From: Streptomyces violaceoruber
Lineage (GTDB): Bacteria; Actinomycetota; Actinomycetes; Streptomycetales; Streptomycetaceae
Assembly: GCA_000720805.1 (NCBI GenBank)
Contig: JODI01000030.1
Span: 31,141 to 95,140, forward strand
Direction of reading: 5' to 3'
Length of the DNA stretch: 64,000 nucleotides
How positions within the stretch are numbered: position 1 is the first letter of the stretch; every line of letters begins with the position of its first letter. The translations under genes and the position numbers were made by a program. The notes below the pieces were generated by a model. The model saw only the letters and a list, made by a program, of their open reading frames with translations, made no database searches and was not told the DNA's origin. Shown here in pieces: positions 26,614-36,553 of this stretch.

Positions 26614-28701
26614 TCAGGAAGCCGTCGGTGTCCAGTCGCCCAGCCAGTCGGAGATCTCCTGGCCGGTCGCCTGGGCGTCGGTCAGCTGGGGGCGGTCGGA
26701 GCTCGCCGCGCCCGCGCCCGGGCCGCTGTTGCGGTACTCGGCGAAGCGGTCGTCCTTCCAGGAGAAGCCGCTCATGTCGGTCCAGGGAGTGGTCCTGATC
26801 GCCGCGCTGAGCGTGGTGTCGCGGACGGTGGTCTGCGGGTCGAGGGAGGCGTCGCCGCCGGCGTGCCAGGGGCGGCCGAGGTAGAAGGTCCGGTCGGACA
26901 CGTCACCGTTCACCGTTGAGTTGGCGATCAGGATGCCCTTGCGGTTGGCGGCGGTGCTCGGCGCGGTGATGTAACCGGCCGACGTGCCGTCCCAGCGCTT
27001 CTTCAGCGTGATGACGGACTTGTCGATCACCGTGGTGGCCCGGCCGAAGATGAAGTCGACGTTGCCGATGACGTAGGAGTTGGTCATGTAGACGCGGCCC
27101 AGCCGGTCCTTGGCCGCGGTGTCCACCAGCAGCGTGTCCTGGTCGCCGCTGACGATGACCCCGTCGAGGAACACCTTGTCGGCGGCGGTGCGCAGGGCGA
27201 CGGCCTGGTGGCCGCTCAGGTTCTGGTTCTTGGCCTCGTCGAAGTCGTTGGAGATCGTCAGGTTGCGGGCCTGGAAGTCGTCCGCCTCGACGGCGACGGA
27301 CGCGCTGCCGCCGGTGCCGTACGTCCCCGAGCCGTCGGGCTTGGGCGTGCCGGACGCGTTGTTGTAGACGATCACCGTGTCCTTGCGGCTGCCGCCGGTG
27401 CCCTGGATGGTGACGTGCGGCTTGTTGGCCGGGACCTTGACCAGCTCGCGGTACGTCCCCGGCTTCACGGAGATGACGACCCGCGAGGCGTTGTTCGCCG
27501 GTACGGCGTTCACCGCGGCCTGCACGGTCGTGTACTGGCCGCTGCCGTCCTTGGCGACGGTGAGGGTGGTCGCGGCGGGCGCGGCGGGCGCGGCCTTCGT
27601 GGTGGCCGTCGTACCGATGGAACTCCTCGGCCCCGCACCGGACTTGAGGAGCGCGGGCACGTCCGCCGTCTTGTCGAGCGTGTACGGGTAGTACGTCTTC
27701 GCGTCGAAGGCCGTACCGCCGCTCTCGTTGCGCCCGGTCGTGGAGACGAACGTGTTGCCCTTCTGGACGATCGTCGCGGTGCTGTCCTTGATGACGGGGT
27801 TGTTCATGCCCTGGAAGTAGGAGTTCTCCAGGAGCATCTTCGTCGCGCCGCGCGAGTAGTTGCCGTAGGACGACTTGATGGTGGTCCCCGCCACGTCCTC
27901 CAGGAAGTTGTTGTAGAGGTGCGCGTGGGCGGCGTTGTCCGTGGACGGGTTGCGCTGCTCGGTCTCGCGGATCCAGTTGTGGTGGATCGTGATGTCGGTG
28001 ACGACGTTGTCGGTCCAGCCGATGCCGAAGGCCTTGTTGTCGTTGCTCAGCCTGTTCCAGGACACGGTCACGTACGTGCTGTCCTTGCGGACGTCGATGA
28101 GCCCGTCGGCCATGTTCCGCAGGTCGTTGTGGTCGATCCAGACGTGGTGGGCGCCGTCCATCTGGATCGCGTCGAAGTCGTGGTCCTTGTCGTTCCAGAT
28201 GCCCTGGTAGGCGTCCCGGATCGTCAGGTTGCGGATGATCACGTTGTGGACGCCGCTGCCGAGGAAGAACCCGCCGCCGACGATCTGCCCGGAGGTCCCG
28301 GACCCGACGATGGTCTTGTCCGACGCGACCTTGATCTCTTTCCCGACCGGGTCCATGGTGATGGTCGCGGCGACGACGATGACGTACGGCTCGGCGGCCG
28401 TCGCGTACTTCTCCAGGTCGGCGAGCGTCTTCACGGTGACGGTCTTGCCGTCCCGGCCGCCGTACGTGCCGTTCTGTCCGAGCGCGTTGACGGAGGCGAA
28501 CCCGTCGGCGGTGTCGGTGGCCCACGCGGGGGCGGCGGAAGCGGCGGTCGCCGCGGCGGCCGTGGACCGGGCGGCCTCCCCGAAGGCGCCGGCGTCCGCG
28601 CCGTAGGCCATGGTCCCGGCGGCGGTCAGCGCGAGGGGTATGCCGACCGTGAGCGCCGTTCTGCGCCTGCGGTGGCGGACCGTGCTGCGGATCTCACTCA
28701 T
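26614..28701 (-). CDS. Secreted pectate lyase-pectin methylesterase fusion
   Basis: A 695-residue secreted enzyme. The signal peptide (RHRRRRTALTVGIPLALTAA) is followed by a PL1 pectate lyase domain, about residues 55-330, with FDAIQMDGAHHVWIDHNDL and LIDVRKDSTYVTVSWN. An Ala/Thr linker leads to a CE8 pectin methylesterase domain, about 350-690, with GDQDTLLVD, NVDFIFGRATT and FYLGRPW. De-esterification and cleavage of pectin in one chain suggests plant-matter degradation. The start MSEIRSTVRHR was chosen for the signal peptide. Confidence 0.93.
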   Translation of the reverse strand: MSEIRSTVRHRRRRTALTVGIPLALTAAGTMAYGADAGAFGEAARSTAAAATAASAAPAWATDTADGFASVNALGQNGTYGGRDGKTVTVKTLADLEKYATAAEPYVIVVAATITMDPVGKEIKVASDKTIVGSGTSGQIVGGGFFLGSGVHNVIIRNLTIRDAYQGIWNDKDHDFDAIQMDGAHHVWIDHNDLRNMADGLIDVRKDSTYVTVSWNRLSNDNKAFGIGWTDNVVTDITIHHNWIRETEQRNPSTDNAAHAHLYNNFLEDVAGTTIKSSYGNYSRGATKMLLENSYFQGMNNPVIKDSTATIVQKGNTFVSTTGRNESGGTAFDAKTYYPYTLDKTADVPALLKSGAGPRSSIGTTATTKAAPAAPAATTLTVAKDGSGQYTTVQAAVNAVPANNASRVVISVKPGTYRELVKVPANKPHVTIQGTGGSRKDTVIVYNNASGTPKPDGSGTYGTGGSASVAVEADDFQARNLTISNDFDEAKNQNLSGHQAVALRTAADKVFLDGVIVSGDQDTLLVDTAAKDRLGRVYMTNSYVIGNVDFIFGRATTVIDKSVITLKKRWDGTSAGYITAPSTAANRKGILIANSTVNGDVSDRTFYLGRPWHAGGDASLDPQTTVRDTTLSAAIRTTPWTDMSGFSWKDDRFAEYRNSGPGAGAASSDRPQLTDAQATGQEISDWLGDWTPTAS

Positions 28702-28796
28702 GCGGGTTCCGTTCCGTGCGGGGGGATGGACTGCTGTGCAGTCGTCGCCCCGCACGGAATGGTTGCCGCGACCGTGGCCGCGATCCGCGAACCGGT

Positions 28797-29651
28797 CTAC
28801 TGGACGCAGGACTTGGGGTCCAGCTTCTCCTCCACCTTGTCCTCACGGCCGTCCGGCTGACCGTTCGGCAGGAGCTTGTCGGACGTTCCGTCGATGTAAT
28901 ACCCGTAGGAGTAGACCGTGTTGTAGCCGCGGTCACGCCAACTGTGCACGGTCTTACGGCCGTCGCCCTTGTTCCACTCGTAGTCCTCGACGTAGAAGAT
29001 CGGGTTCACCCGCACCACCCGCTGGTACGGCGTCCAGGTCACGGAGACCTGGGTGCACGGCGGGATGGTCTTCTCGCTGCGGCGCTCGAAGGACGAGGTC
29101 TTCTCCCAGCCCCACTCGTAGCTGAAGCTGCCGCCCGCGGTGCCCGAGAAGATGCTCTTGGCGGCGGAGAGGCCGATCGAGGCGCCGACGCTCTTCTTGG
29201 CGAACGTCTTGGTGCTGTAGCTGCTGACGAAGGTCTCCTTGTCGTCCTTCGAACCCCGGTTGCCGATCCAGGGCGAGGTGCGGACCGGTTCGCCCTTGAT
29301 GGACCAGGTGGAGGCCTGGGCGTATCCGCACCAGCCGCGGAACAGTTCCCACGGTCCGGCGGGCTCCCACAGACCGATGACGTCCCGCAGGTACTCGTCG
29401 CGGGTCTTGAACTCGCCGGTGTCGACGTTGAGGGCGCCGTACACGCCCGTCAGGCTGCCCTCCTGCGCGCAGAGCCGCTCGATCATGAGATCGGTGTCGC
29501 CGGGGTCGGTCCCCCGGATGTTCGTCGCGCCGCCGGGACCGGTGCCGGCCGCCTGCACGCTACCGGCGCCGGTCAGCAGGCCGGCGAGGGCGAGGGCGGC
29601 GGCGGTGACCAGGGCGCTCTTCTTGGGTTTCGGTATTCGGATGAGTCGCAT
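28797..29651 (-). CDS. Secreted protein, possible aerolysin/ETX-MTX2-like fold
   Basis: A 284-residue exported protein. The signal peptide is KKSALVTAAALALAGLLTGA with cleavage near SVQAA. Residues ~130-210 alternate small, Ser/Thr and hydrophobic residues: VSSYSTKTFAKKSVGASIGL, SIFSGTAGGSFSYEWGWEKT, then PPCTQVSVTWTPYQRVVRV. This looks like the insertion hairpin and strands of aerolysin-type pore formers, but no strict motif proves it. Four cysteines may form disulphides. The start is uncertain (alternatives 29684 GTG or 29666 GTG). Confidence 0.55.
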   Translation of the reverse strand: MRLIRIPKPKKSALVTAAALALAGLLTGAGSVQAAGTGPGGATNIRGTDPGDTDLMIERLCAQEGSLTGVYGALNVDTGEFKTRDEYLRDVIGLWEPAGPWELFRGWCGYAQASTWSIKGEPVRTSPWIGNRGSKDDKETFVSSYSTKTFAKKSVGASIGLSAAKSIFSGTAGGSFSYEWGWEKTSSFERRSEKTIPPCTQVSVTWTPYQRVVRVNPIFYVEDYEWNKGDGRKTVHSWRDRGYNTVYSYGYYIDGTSDKLLPNGQPDGREDKVEEKLDPKSCVQ

Positions 29652-29935
29652 CGGGGGGTGGCTCACTCCTGTGTGCTGGTGCACAGGCGCATACGTGGGG
29701 GGCGCCTGTCTGACAGCCCAGAAACATGGCAGAGAACCCGCCAGTAGGGTCGGAATCGCGAGATGTGTGACAGGACATTGACAGGAAGGGGAGGGCGCCT
29801 GTCGGTCTTTGCCCGGTTACGTCAGCAACTCGGCCGGCCTGTCCGCGAATTGGACGATCCAGTCGTGGGTACGGTTGAGTGGACGCGAGTGCGTCACGGT
29901 GTCCTGAGGGGCTACGGCGTGGCTATGGCGGAGCC

Positions 29936-30223
29936 ATGGCAGATCACACGACCATTCAGGTGTCCCGGCAGGCCCGCGACCACCTCGACCAGGTCGCCAA
30001 GGAGCGGGGGATGACCCTGGGGCAGCTCGTCGAGCAGCTGGCCTCGAAGCAGCCGACGGCGGAGCAGATCGCGGAGCGGGTGGCTGCGGACCGGCACGTC
30101 GTGCGGGAGACGATCGGCGTGGACATCAGCGACATGGAGTTCGACGAGGCACCCGACATCCTCGGCAACATCTACCGCGTCGCGGCCGAGAAGGTTCGTG
30201 CGGCACGGGGCGCCGCTGCGTGA
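29936..30223 (+). CDS. Antitoxin of a VapBC-like pair
   Basis: A 95-residue protein opening MADHTTIQVSRQARDHLDQV, a ribbon-helix-helix-like N-terminus, then GMTLGQLVEQLASKQPTAEQ and an acidic C-terminal region likely to wrap the toxin. It overlaps the toxin gene by 4 bp (GTGA). Together they form a type II toxin-antitoxin candidate. Confidence 0.7.
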   Translation: MADHTTIQVSRQARDHLDQVAKERGMTLGQLVEQLASKQPTAEQIAERVAADRHVVRETIGVDISDMEFDEAPDILGNIYRVAAEKVRAARGAAA

Positions 30224-30618
30224 TCGTTCTGGACACCGGTGCCACTCTCGCCCTCGCTCAGGGGCACAAGACGCTGAATCTCCTCGCCGGGAACATGGCA
30301 CGTACGCCCGGAGACCTTCTCCGGATTCCCGCCCTGTGCCTCATGCGGGCGGAGTCGGCGGACGCGGGTGCCGCCGGGCGGGTACTCGCCTTCTTCTCGG
30401 TCGTTGTCGACCACCTCGACACGACCGCCTCGGTCACTGTCGGCACCATGATCCGTGATGGCTACGGCGGCGCGGACACCTGCCACGCTCTCTACCGCGC
30501 ACTGCCGCGGACCGAATTCGCGGGGATGTCGATCCTGCTCACGGACGGGGAGCAGCACTACCCGCCCGGCGTGGTCACCGTCGACATCGACTCGCCTGGC
30601 ATGCTTGGCCTCCACTGA
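30220..30618 (+). CDS. PIN-domain-like toxin
   Basis: A 132-residue protein, GTG start, beginning VIVLDTGATLALAQGHKTLN, the first strand and Asp of a PIN-type ribonuclease. A later DTTASVTVGTMIRDGYGGAD and LTDGEQHYPPGVVTVDID give further acidic positions. The order and overlap with the upstream antitoxin fit VapBC. The PIN match is partial, so the catalytic set is not certain. Confidence 0.6.
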   Translation: MIVLDTGATLALAQGHKTLNLLAGNMARTPGDLLRIPALCLMRAESADAGAAGRVLAFFSVVVDHLDTTASVTVGTMIRDGYGGADTCHALYRALPRTEFAGMSILLTDGEQHYPPGVVTVDIDSPGMLGLH

Positions 30619-30624
30619 GCTCCG

Positions 30625-32088
30625 TCACGGCACCTCCGGCGGAGCCACCGGCGCCCCCGGCAACCGCACCGTCGCCACCGTGCCGCCGCCGGCCGCGTGG
30701 GCCAGGGTGACCTCGCCGCCCGCCTGCTGGATCGTGCGGGCGACGATCGACAGGCCGAGGCCGGAACCCGGCAGGGCACGTGCGCTCGGGGAGCGCCAGA
30801 AGCGGTCGAAGACGTGGGGGAGTTCGTCCTCCGGGATGCCGGGGCCGTGATCGCGGACCGTCAGCGCGCCCTCGCCCAGCCGGACCTCGATCGTGCCGCC
30901 CTCGGGGCTGAACTTCACCGCGTTGTCGAGGATGTTGACGATCGCCCGCTCCAGGGCCGAGGGCTCCGCCCGTACGTACCAGGGCTGGAGATCGGCGGTG
31001 ATGGTCAGCTCCGGACCGCGGAGCCGGGCGCGGCGCAGGGCGGACTCCACCGTGTCCCGCAGCGAGACCACCTGGACGCGCTCACCCCGCTGTCCCGCCG
31101 AGCGGGACAGCTCCTGGAGGTCGCCGATCAGAGCGGCCAACTCGGTCATCTGCGCCTTCACCGAGTCGAGCAGCGCCTTGCGGTCGGACGGGGGGATCGG
31201 TCGGCCCGTTTCCTCGCTGCGGGTGAGGAGTTCGATGTTGGTGCGCAATGACGTCAGGGGCGTGCGGAGTTCATGGCCGGCGTCCGCGATGAGCTGTTGC
31301 TGGAGCTCGTGGGAGCTGGCCAGGGACGACGTCATCGAGTTGAAGGAACGGGACAGACGGGCGACTTCGTCCTCGCTGTCCTCGTCCACGGGGATGCGGA
31401 TGGTCAGGTCCTCGGTGCGGGCCACCTCTTCGACGGCTTCCGTGAGCTTGTCGATCGGCCGCAGGCCCGCACGGGCGACCGCGAGGCCGGCGGCTCCGGC
31501 GCCGATGACTCCGACTCCGGAGACGAGGAGGAGGATCAGGGCGAGATCGTTGAGAGTGGACTGGGTGTTCTTCAGAGGGACCGCGACGAGGAGAGCCGTG
31601 TCGGGGTAGAGCCCGGGAAGCGCGCCGGGGCCCTGGCTGACGAGCAGCGGGACGGTCAGTACGCGTACCGCGTTGCCGTCCTTGTCGGTGCCGTTGCGGA
31701 ACGTGCCCTGCCCGGGGGCGGCGTGCTTGATGACGTCTTTGTCGGCGTCGGTGACCTCGACCGTGCCCTCAGAGTTCGACGAGACGCAGGACTTGCCGTC
31801 CGACGAGACCAACTGGAGGTACACGGTGTTGTGGGCGCGCAGGTCGCTGGCCTGGTCCGCCTGCGGAGCCTGCGGGCATGCGCGGAGCAGGAGTTGGACC
31901 TCGCCCAGTTGCTGCGGCTTTGCTCCCTGCTGCAGATCCGCGTCGAGCTGGTCGTACAGCTTGCCCTGAACGATGAACCAGCAGGTCACCGCCACGGCCG
32001 CCACCGCGAACGCCACCGCCGCCGCCACCAGCAGCGCCAGTCGGGACCGGATCGGCAGGGAACGGAACCGGCGTACGACCTTCCTCAC
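30625..32088 (-). CDS. Sensor histidine kinase, MprB-like
   Basis: A 487-residue membrane kinase. Helix 1 is [20 protein letters not shown], followed by an outer sensor domain to about residue 165 with two to three cysteines. Helix 2 is [20 protein letters not shown], then HAMP, the phosphorylated His in [13 protein letters not shown], the N-box [16 protein letters not shown], and the G-boxes DHGPGIP and [12 protein letters not shown] overlaps the regulator stop by 4 bp. The MprAB-like pair next to an HtrA-type protease suggests envelope stress sensing. Confidence 0.9.
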   Translation of the reverse strand: MRKVVRRFRSLPIRSRLALLVAAAVAFAVAAVAVTCWFIVQGKLYDQLDADLQQGAKPQQLGEVQLLLRACPQAPQADQASDLRAHNTVYLQLVSSDGKSCVSSNSEGTVEVTDADKDVIKHAAPGQGTFRNGTDKDGNAVRVLTVPLLVSQGPGALPGLYPDTALLVAVPLKNTQSTLNDLALILLLVSGVGVIGAGAAGLAVARAGLRPIDKLTEAVEEVARTEDLTIRIPVDEDSEDEVARLSRSFNSMTSSLASSHELQQQLIADAGHELRTPLTSLRTNIELLTRSEETGRPIPPSDRKALLDSVKAQMTELAALIGDLQELSRSAGQRGERVQVVSLRDTVESALRRARLRGPELTITADLQPWYVRAEPSALERAIVNILDNAVKFSPEGGTIEVRLGEGALTVRDHGPGIPEDELPHVFDRFWRSPSARALPGSGLGLSIVARTIQQAGGEVTLAHAAGGGTVATVRLPGAPVAPPEVP

Positions 32089-32819
32089 TCCGCGCCGCCC
32101 TGTCGCAGCACGTAGCCCACACCTCGCACCGTGTGCACGAGGCGCGGCTCGCCGCCCGCCTCGGTCTTGCGCCGCAGGTACATCACGTACACGTCCAGCG
32201 AGTTCGACGACGGCTCGAAGTCGAAGCCCCAGACCGCCTTCAGGATCTGCTCACGGGTGAGGACCTGGCGCGGGTGGGCCATGAACATCTCGAGGAGCGT
32301 GAACTCCGTGCGGGTCAGCTCCACCGGCCGCCCGCCCCGCCTGACCTCACGCGTCGCGAGGTCCATGCGCAGGTCGGCGAAGGTGAGTGCCTCGTCCGCC
32401 GCCGCCCCCGCTCCGGCCGCCGACGCGTACGAGCTGCGGCGCAGCAGCGCGCGGACCCGGGCGAAGAGTTCGTCGAGTTCGAAGGGCTTGACCAGGTAGT
32501 CGTCCGCCCCGGCGTCCAGTCCCGTGACCCGGTCGCCGACCGTGTCGCGAGCGGTGAGCATCAGGATCGGTGTCGTGTCGCCGGCCCCGCGGATGCGCCG
32601 CGCGGCGGTCAGGCCGTCCATGCGCGGCATCTGGATGTCCAGGACCACCAGGTCGGGCTGGTACGCGGTCGCCTTCTCCAGGGCGTCCGCGCCGTCGACC
32701 GCGACCTCCGTGTCGTAGCCCTCGAAGGCGAGGCTGCGCTGGAGTGCTTCGCGCACGGCCGGCTCGTCGTCGACGATCAGGATGCGCTGGGTGTCACGGT
32801 CGCCTTCGGCGGGGCTCAT
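32085..32819 (-). CDS. OmpR-family response regulator, MprA-like
   Basis: A 244-residue regulator. The receiver domain has [16 protein letters not shown], the phospho-accepting Asp in [14 protein letters not shown] and Lys in YLVKPF. The winged-helix domain contains [30 protein letters not shown] and [14 protein letters not shown]. It is the first gene of the pair with the kinase. The likely targets include the protease gene at 33193-34287, whose upstream DNA has repeated CTCAG boxes. Confidence 0.92.
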   Translation of the reverse strand: MSPAEGDRDTQRILIVDDEPAVREALQRSLAFEGYDTEVAVDGADALEKATAYQPDLVVLDIQMPRMDGLTAARRIRGAGDTTPILMLTARDTVGDRVTGLDAGADDYLVKPFELDELFARVRALLRRSSYASAAGAGAAADEALTFADLRMDLATREVRRGGRPVELTRTEFTLLEMFMAHPRQVLTREQILKAVWGFDFEPSSNSLDVYVMYLRRKTEAGGEPRLVHTVRGVGYVLRQGGAE

Positions 32820-32947
32820 GGGCGTGGATTCCTCGGATGCGGTGGGACGGGCGGGCTGACCTCGACGGTCGCTTTCAGCCTCGCACGGTTCCCGGCTGGC
32901 GCTGACGGAAGTGCTGAAGGAAGGGCCGACGCAAGCGTCGGACGCGA

Positions 32948-33148
32948 TCAGCCGCGTACGGTACGGCGGCGGCCGCGCCCCGCGGTCGTGCTGATCGCCG
33001 CGGCCGTCGCCCGGCGGCCCGTGCCGCGCGCGGTCGCCACCTCCGGCGCCCGCCCCTGCGGCGCGTGCAGCTCGTACGCCACTTCCAGGGCCAGGGTGAA
33101 GCCGGCCGGGTCGGTGCCGGGCACCGGGTGCGAAACCTGCTTGATCAT
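32948..33148 (-). CDS. Small hypothetical protein (66 aa)
   Basis: A 66-residue protein starting [20 protein letters not shown] with GAGGAG in front, so translation is likely. The second half is Arg/Thr/Ala-rich ([20 protein letters not shown]) and disordered. It lies between the protease gene and the response regulator, all transcribed leftwards. No function is known. Confidence 0.6.
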   Translation of the reverse strand: MIKQVSHPVPGTDPAGFTLALEVAYELHAPQGRAPEVATARGTGRRATAAAISTTAGRGRRRTVRG

Positions 33149-33192
33149 GACGTACTCCTCAGAGGTCGCTGACGTGGCGTACACCGCTGCTC

Positions 33193-34287
33193 TCAGCTGT
33201 CCGAACCGCCGGCCCGCAGCGTGGCGAGGTCGGCCTTGACGGTGTTGATCGGGATGGCGAAGCCGAGGCCCACGCTGCCCGCGTCGGACGAGGACGACCC
33301 GGCGGCGGCCGAGTACATCGCCGAGTTGATCCCGATGATGTTGCCGTTCATGTCGATCAGCGCGCCGCCGGAGTTGCCGGGGTTGAGTGAGGCGTCCGTC
33401 TGGAGCGCCTTGTACGTCGTCGTGGACGAGCCGGTGTCGCCGTTGAACTGCTGGCCGCCGAACTCGAACGGCCACTGGTCGTTGCCGCCCTGCTGCTGTT
33501 GTTGCTGTCCGCCCTCGTCGGTGGAGACGGTGACGTCACGGTTCAGGGCGGAGACGATGCCGCTGGTGACGGTGCCCGTCAGTCCCTCGGGGGAGCCGAT
33601 CGCGACGACCTGGTCGCCGACCTGGACGCCGGAGGAGTCGCCGAGGGCGGCCGTCGTCAGGCCGGAGGCGTTCTCCAGCTTGATCAGGGCGAGGTCCTTC
33701 TTGCTGTCGGTGCCGACGACCTTCGCGGTGTACGTCTTGCCGTTGCTCGTGCGCACCTTGACCGAATCCGCGCCGGAGACGACGTGGTTGTTGGTGATGA
33801 TCTCGCCGTCACTGGTGATGATCACGCCCGAGCCGGTGGACTCACCCGCGTTCGAGGCGGCGTTGATCTCGACGATGCTCGGGCTGACCGCCTTGGCGAC
33901 CCCGGCGACCGTGCCCTTGTCGGCGGAGGGCACCACGTTGGTGCTGGTGCTGCTGCTCGCGGTGACCGTGTCCGGGCCGGTCAGCTCCTGGATGCCGTAC
34001 GCGGTCCCGCCGCCTATCGCCGCGGCCACGATCGCCACGGCCACGAGCAGCGGGACCGGACCCCGGGCGCGCTTCCTGGGTGCCGCGGCGGGCGCGGGCG
34101 GGGGCCCGGAGAAGGCGGGCGGCTGGGCCGGCGGGGGCGGCCACTCGGGGTTCACCGGGGCCACGGGATTCATGGGGGCGGCGGAGTGCTGCTGCTGGGG
34201 GTACGCCGACTGCAGGGGGACAGCGGCTTCGTGTCCGTGTCCCTGGGGGTTCTCGTACTCGCCACTGCGGCGGAAGCTCTCGGTCAT
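33193..34287 (-). CDS. Membrane-anchored trypsin-like serine protease (HtrA/PepD-like, no PDZ)
   Basis: A 364-residue S1C protease. A disordered Pro/Gln-rich cytoplasmic N-terminus is followed by one membrane helix (VPLLVAVAIVAAAIGGGTAY, about residues 75-95). The catalytic triad is seen in ITNNHVVSG, KDLALIKL and LNPGNSGGAL. A Gln-rich loop (EGGQQQQQQGG) is inserted before the last strands. The protein ends soon after IPINTVKADLATL, so the usual PDZ domain is missing. In mycobacteria the similar PepD is under MprAB control, which matches the neighbours here. Confidence 0.9.
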   Translation of the reverse strand: MTESFRRSGEYENPQGHGHEAAVPLQSAYPQQQHSAAPMNPVAPVNPEWPPPPAQPPAFSGPPPAPAAAPRKRARGPVPLLVAVAIVAAAIGGGTAYGIQELTGPDTVTASSSTSTNVVPSADKGTVAGVAKAVSPSIVEINAASNAGESTGSGVIITSDGEIITNNHVVSGADSVKVRTSNGKTYTAKVVGTDSKKDLALIKLENASGLTTAALGDSSGVQVGDQVVAIGSPEGLTGTVTSGIVSALNRDVTVSTDEGGQQQQQQGGNDQWPFEFGGQQFNGDTGSSTTTYKALQTDASLNPGNSGGALIDMNGNIIGINSAMYSAAAGSSSSDAGSVGLGFAIPINTVKADLATLRAGGSDS

Positions 34288-34397
34288 GTCACACAGCCTG
34301 TCCGCCGACCATGAGAGCTCCCTGAGCGCCGGCTGAGAAGCCCGGCAGAACCTCGTTCGCCCGATATAAAGACGCTTCTCGCCGCTCGCGGGGCCCT

Positions 34398-34462
34398 CTC
34401 AGAAAGCTCTCAGAGAGCGCTCAGGCAGAAAGCTCTCAGAGAGCGCTCAGGAAGCCCCTCAG
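34398..34462 (-). promoter_or_regulatory. Six CTCAG boxes upstream of the protease gene
   Basis: CTCAG occurs at 34398, 34409, 34420, 34435, 34446 and 34458. Steps are 11, 11, 15, 11 and 12 bp. Part of this is a 25-bp exact direct repeat (34401-34425 and 34427-34451). Near one-turn spacing is typical of tandem OmpR-family binding. MprA boxes of mycobacteria also contain CTCAG direct repeats as I recall. The boxes lie 111-175 bp before the protease start. Confidence 0.7.
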
Positions 34463-34485
34463 CACCTCGCACATCAGGCGCGCTC

Positions 34486-35508
34486 TCACACGCACCCGCA
34501 CGACTTGCGCACCACCAACCGCGATGGGAACTGCTTCAACCGCTCCTGCCGGGACCCGGCCACCCGCAGCCCGTCGTCCAGTACGAGGTCCACGGCGGCC
34601 CGTGCCATCGCCGAACGGTCCGAGGCGATCGTGGTCAGCGGCGGGTCGGCGAGCGCCGCCTCCTTGATGTCGTCGAAGCCGGCCACCGCCAGCTTCTCGG
34701 GCACGTCGATGCGCAGCTCGCGCGCCGCGCGCAGGACGCCGATGGCCTGGTCGTCGGTGGAGCAGAAGATGGCGGGCGGTCGCCGGGGCCCGGAGAGGAT
34801 GCCGAGCGCCACCTGATAGGCGTCGTAGCGGTTGTACGGCGCCTCGAAGAGCCGTCCCTCGGTGGACAGCCCGGCCTCCCGCATCGCGCGCCGCCAGCCC
34901 TCGACGTGGTCGGAGACGGGGTCGCCGACAGCGGGGGTGTCCGCGGTGCCGCCCATGCAGGCCACGTAGTCGTAGCCGTGCTCCAGCAGGTGGCGGACGG
35001 CGAACTGGGCGCCGCCCAGGTCGTCCGTGACGACGGCGACGTCGTCGATGGCCTCCGGCCGCTCGTGCAGCAGCACCACCCGGGCGTCCCAGGCGTCGAT
35101 CTCGGCGGCGGCGTTGTCGTTCAGCGCGTGGCTGACGAGGATCAGGCCGGAGACCCGCATGCCGAGGAAGGCGCGCAGGTAGTGGACCTCGCGCTCGCCG
35201 ACGTAGTCGGAGTTGCCGACCAGGACCATCTTTCCGCGCTCGGACGCCGCCTGCTCGACCGCGTGCGCCATCTCCCCGAAGAAGGGCTGGCGCGCGTCCG
35301 GCACGATCAGGCCTATGAGATCCGTGCGCCGCGAGGCCATCGCCTGGGCGACTCGGTCGGGGCGGTAGCCCAGTTCCTTGATCGCGGCGAGGACACGCTC
35401 GCGCGTGGCCGGGGCGACCGGCCGGGGTCCGTTGTTGATGACATAGCTGACGACGGCGGTGGACGTTCCCGCCAGTCGCGCCACATCATCCCTGGTTACC
35501 TTGGCCAC
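34486..35508 (-). CDS. LacI-family transcriptional regulator
   Basis: A 340-residue repressor. The N-terminal helix-turn-helix [20 protein letters not shown] with hinge helix [20 protein letters not shown] is followed by a periplasmic-binding-like effector domain ([60 protein letters not shown]). A C-terminal VVRKSCGCV carries two Cys. The start is GTG. No sugar genes are adjacent, so the regulon is unknown. Confidence 0.92.
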   Translation of the reverse strand: MAKVTRDDVARLAGTSTAVVSYVINNGPRPVAPATRERVLAAIKELGYRPDRVAQAMASRRTDLIGLIVPDARQPFFGEMAHAVEQAASERGKMVLVGNSDYVGEREVHYLRAFLGMRVSGLILVSHALNDNAAAEIDAWDARVVLLHERPEAIDDVAVVTDDLGGAQFAVRHLLEHGYDYVACMGGTADTPAVGDPVSDHVEGWRRAMREAGLSTEGRLFEAPYNRYDAYQVALGILSGPRRPPAIFCSTDDQAIGVLRAARELRIDVPEKLAVAGFDDIKEAALADPPLTTIASDRSAMARAAVDLVLDDGLRVAGSRQERLKQFPSRLVVRKSCGCV

Positions 35509-35602
35509 GCGCGGAGTCTACGCGGATGGACCCGCTCTGGGCAGGGCGTACGGATGCCTCCCGGAGCGGAAGTGCGCGGGAGCGACGCCCTGCCCACGCC
35601 GG

Positions 35603-36382
35603 CTACGCCTCCGCCGCGATCTCGGCGGCGTCCAGTGCGTCCGTGTCGTCCGCATCGTCCGTGTTTGTAGGGGCAGTCTTGGGCTTCACGTCCTCCGTGG
35701 CGCGCTCGCCCTTCTCCGGAGTAACGAATCGATAACCGACGTTCCGGACGGTTCCGATCAGCGACTCGTGCTCGGGCCCGAGCTTGGCGCGCAGGCGTCG
35801 TACGTGCACGTCGACGGTCCGGGTGCCGCCGAAGTAGTCGTAGCCCCAGACCTCCTGGAGGAGCTGCGCGCGGGTGAAGACGCGGCCGGGGTGCTGGGCG
35901 AGGTACTTCAGGAGCTCGAACTCCTTGAAGGTGAGGTCGAGGACCCGGCCCTTGAGCTTGGCGGAGTAGGTCGCCTCGTCGACCGACAGGTCGCCGTTGC
36001 GGATCTCCATGGGGGAGTCGTCGTTGACGATCTGCTGGCGGCCCATGGCAAGACGCAGGCGCGCCTCGACCTCCGCCGGTCCGGCGGTGTCCAGCAGGAC
36101 GTCGTCGATGCCCCAGTCGGCGGTGACGGCCGCGAGGCCGCCCTCGGTCACGACGAGGATGAGCGGACAGCCGGGCCCGGTGGACCGCAGCAGTTGGCAC
36201 AGGCTGCGGACCTGCGGCAGATCACGGCGCCCGTCGATCAGAATGACGTCGGCACCCGGGGTGTCGACGAGGGCGGGCCCCTCCGCCGGAGCCACGCGCA
36301 CGTTGTGCAGCAGCAGGCCGAGGGCGGGAAGTACCTCCGTCGACGGCTGGAGGGCGTTGGTCAGGAGCAGCAGAGAACTCAT
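35603..36382 (-). CDS. glnR: Nitrogen regulator GlnR (OmpR-family)
   Basis: A 259-residue orphan response regulator. It starts [20 protein letters not shown], with an atypical receiver ([20 protein letters not shown]) not followed by a kinase gene, and a winged helix with [20 protein letters not shown] and [14 protein letters not shown]. The sequence is the standard Streptomyces GlnR, the master activator/repressor of nitrogen assimilation. An acidic tail follows residue 220. GAGGAGGAACC precedes the ATG. Confidence 0.94.
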   Translation of the reverse strand: MSSLLLLTNALQPSTEVLPALGLLLHNVRVAPAEGPALVDTPGADVILIDGRRDLPQVRSLCQLLRSTGPGCPLILVVTEGGLAAVTADWGIDDVLLDTAGPAEVEARLRLAMGRQQIVNDDSPMEIRNGDLSVDEATYSAKLKGRVLDLTFKEFELLKYLAQHPGRVFTRAQLLQEVWGYDYFGGTRTVDVHVRRLRAKLGPEHESLIGTVRNVGYRFVTPEKGERATEDVKPKTAPTNTDDADDTDALDAAEIAAEA

Positions 36383-36553
36383 ACGTCTGGTTCCTCCTCG
36401 GTCCCTGCGAGGACGTGGTGCGGTGCGGCACTGCTCTGCGATCACGGGGCCCCGTACACCTGCGGTTTCCCGCTTCGTATACAACGCTTCCGAAAGCACA
36501 AAAGGACCCGGGGGCTACGCTGCCCAGGTCCTCTGTCCAGGAGAATAGCCCAC

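Noticed and set aside
29763..30014. Plus-strand frame overlapping the VapB-like gene
   Set aside because: Composition and overlap show a shadow; the antitoxin frame has the family pattern.
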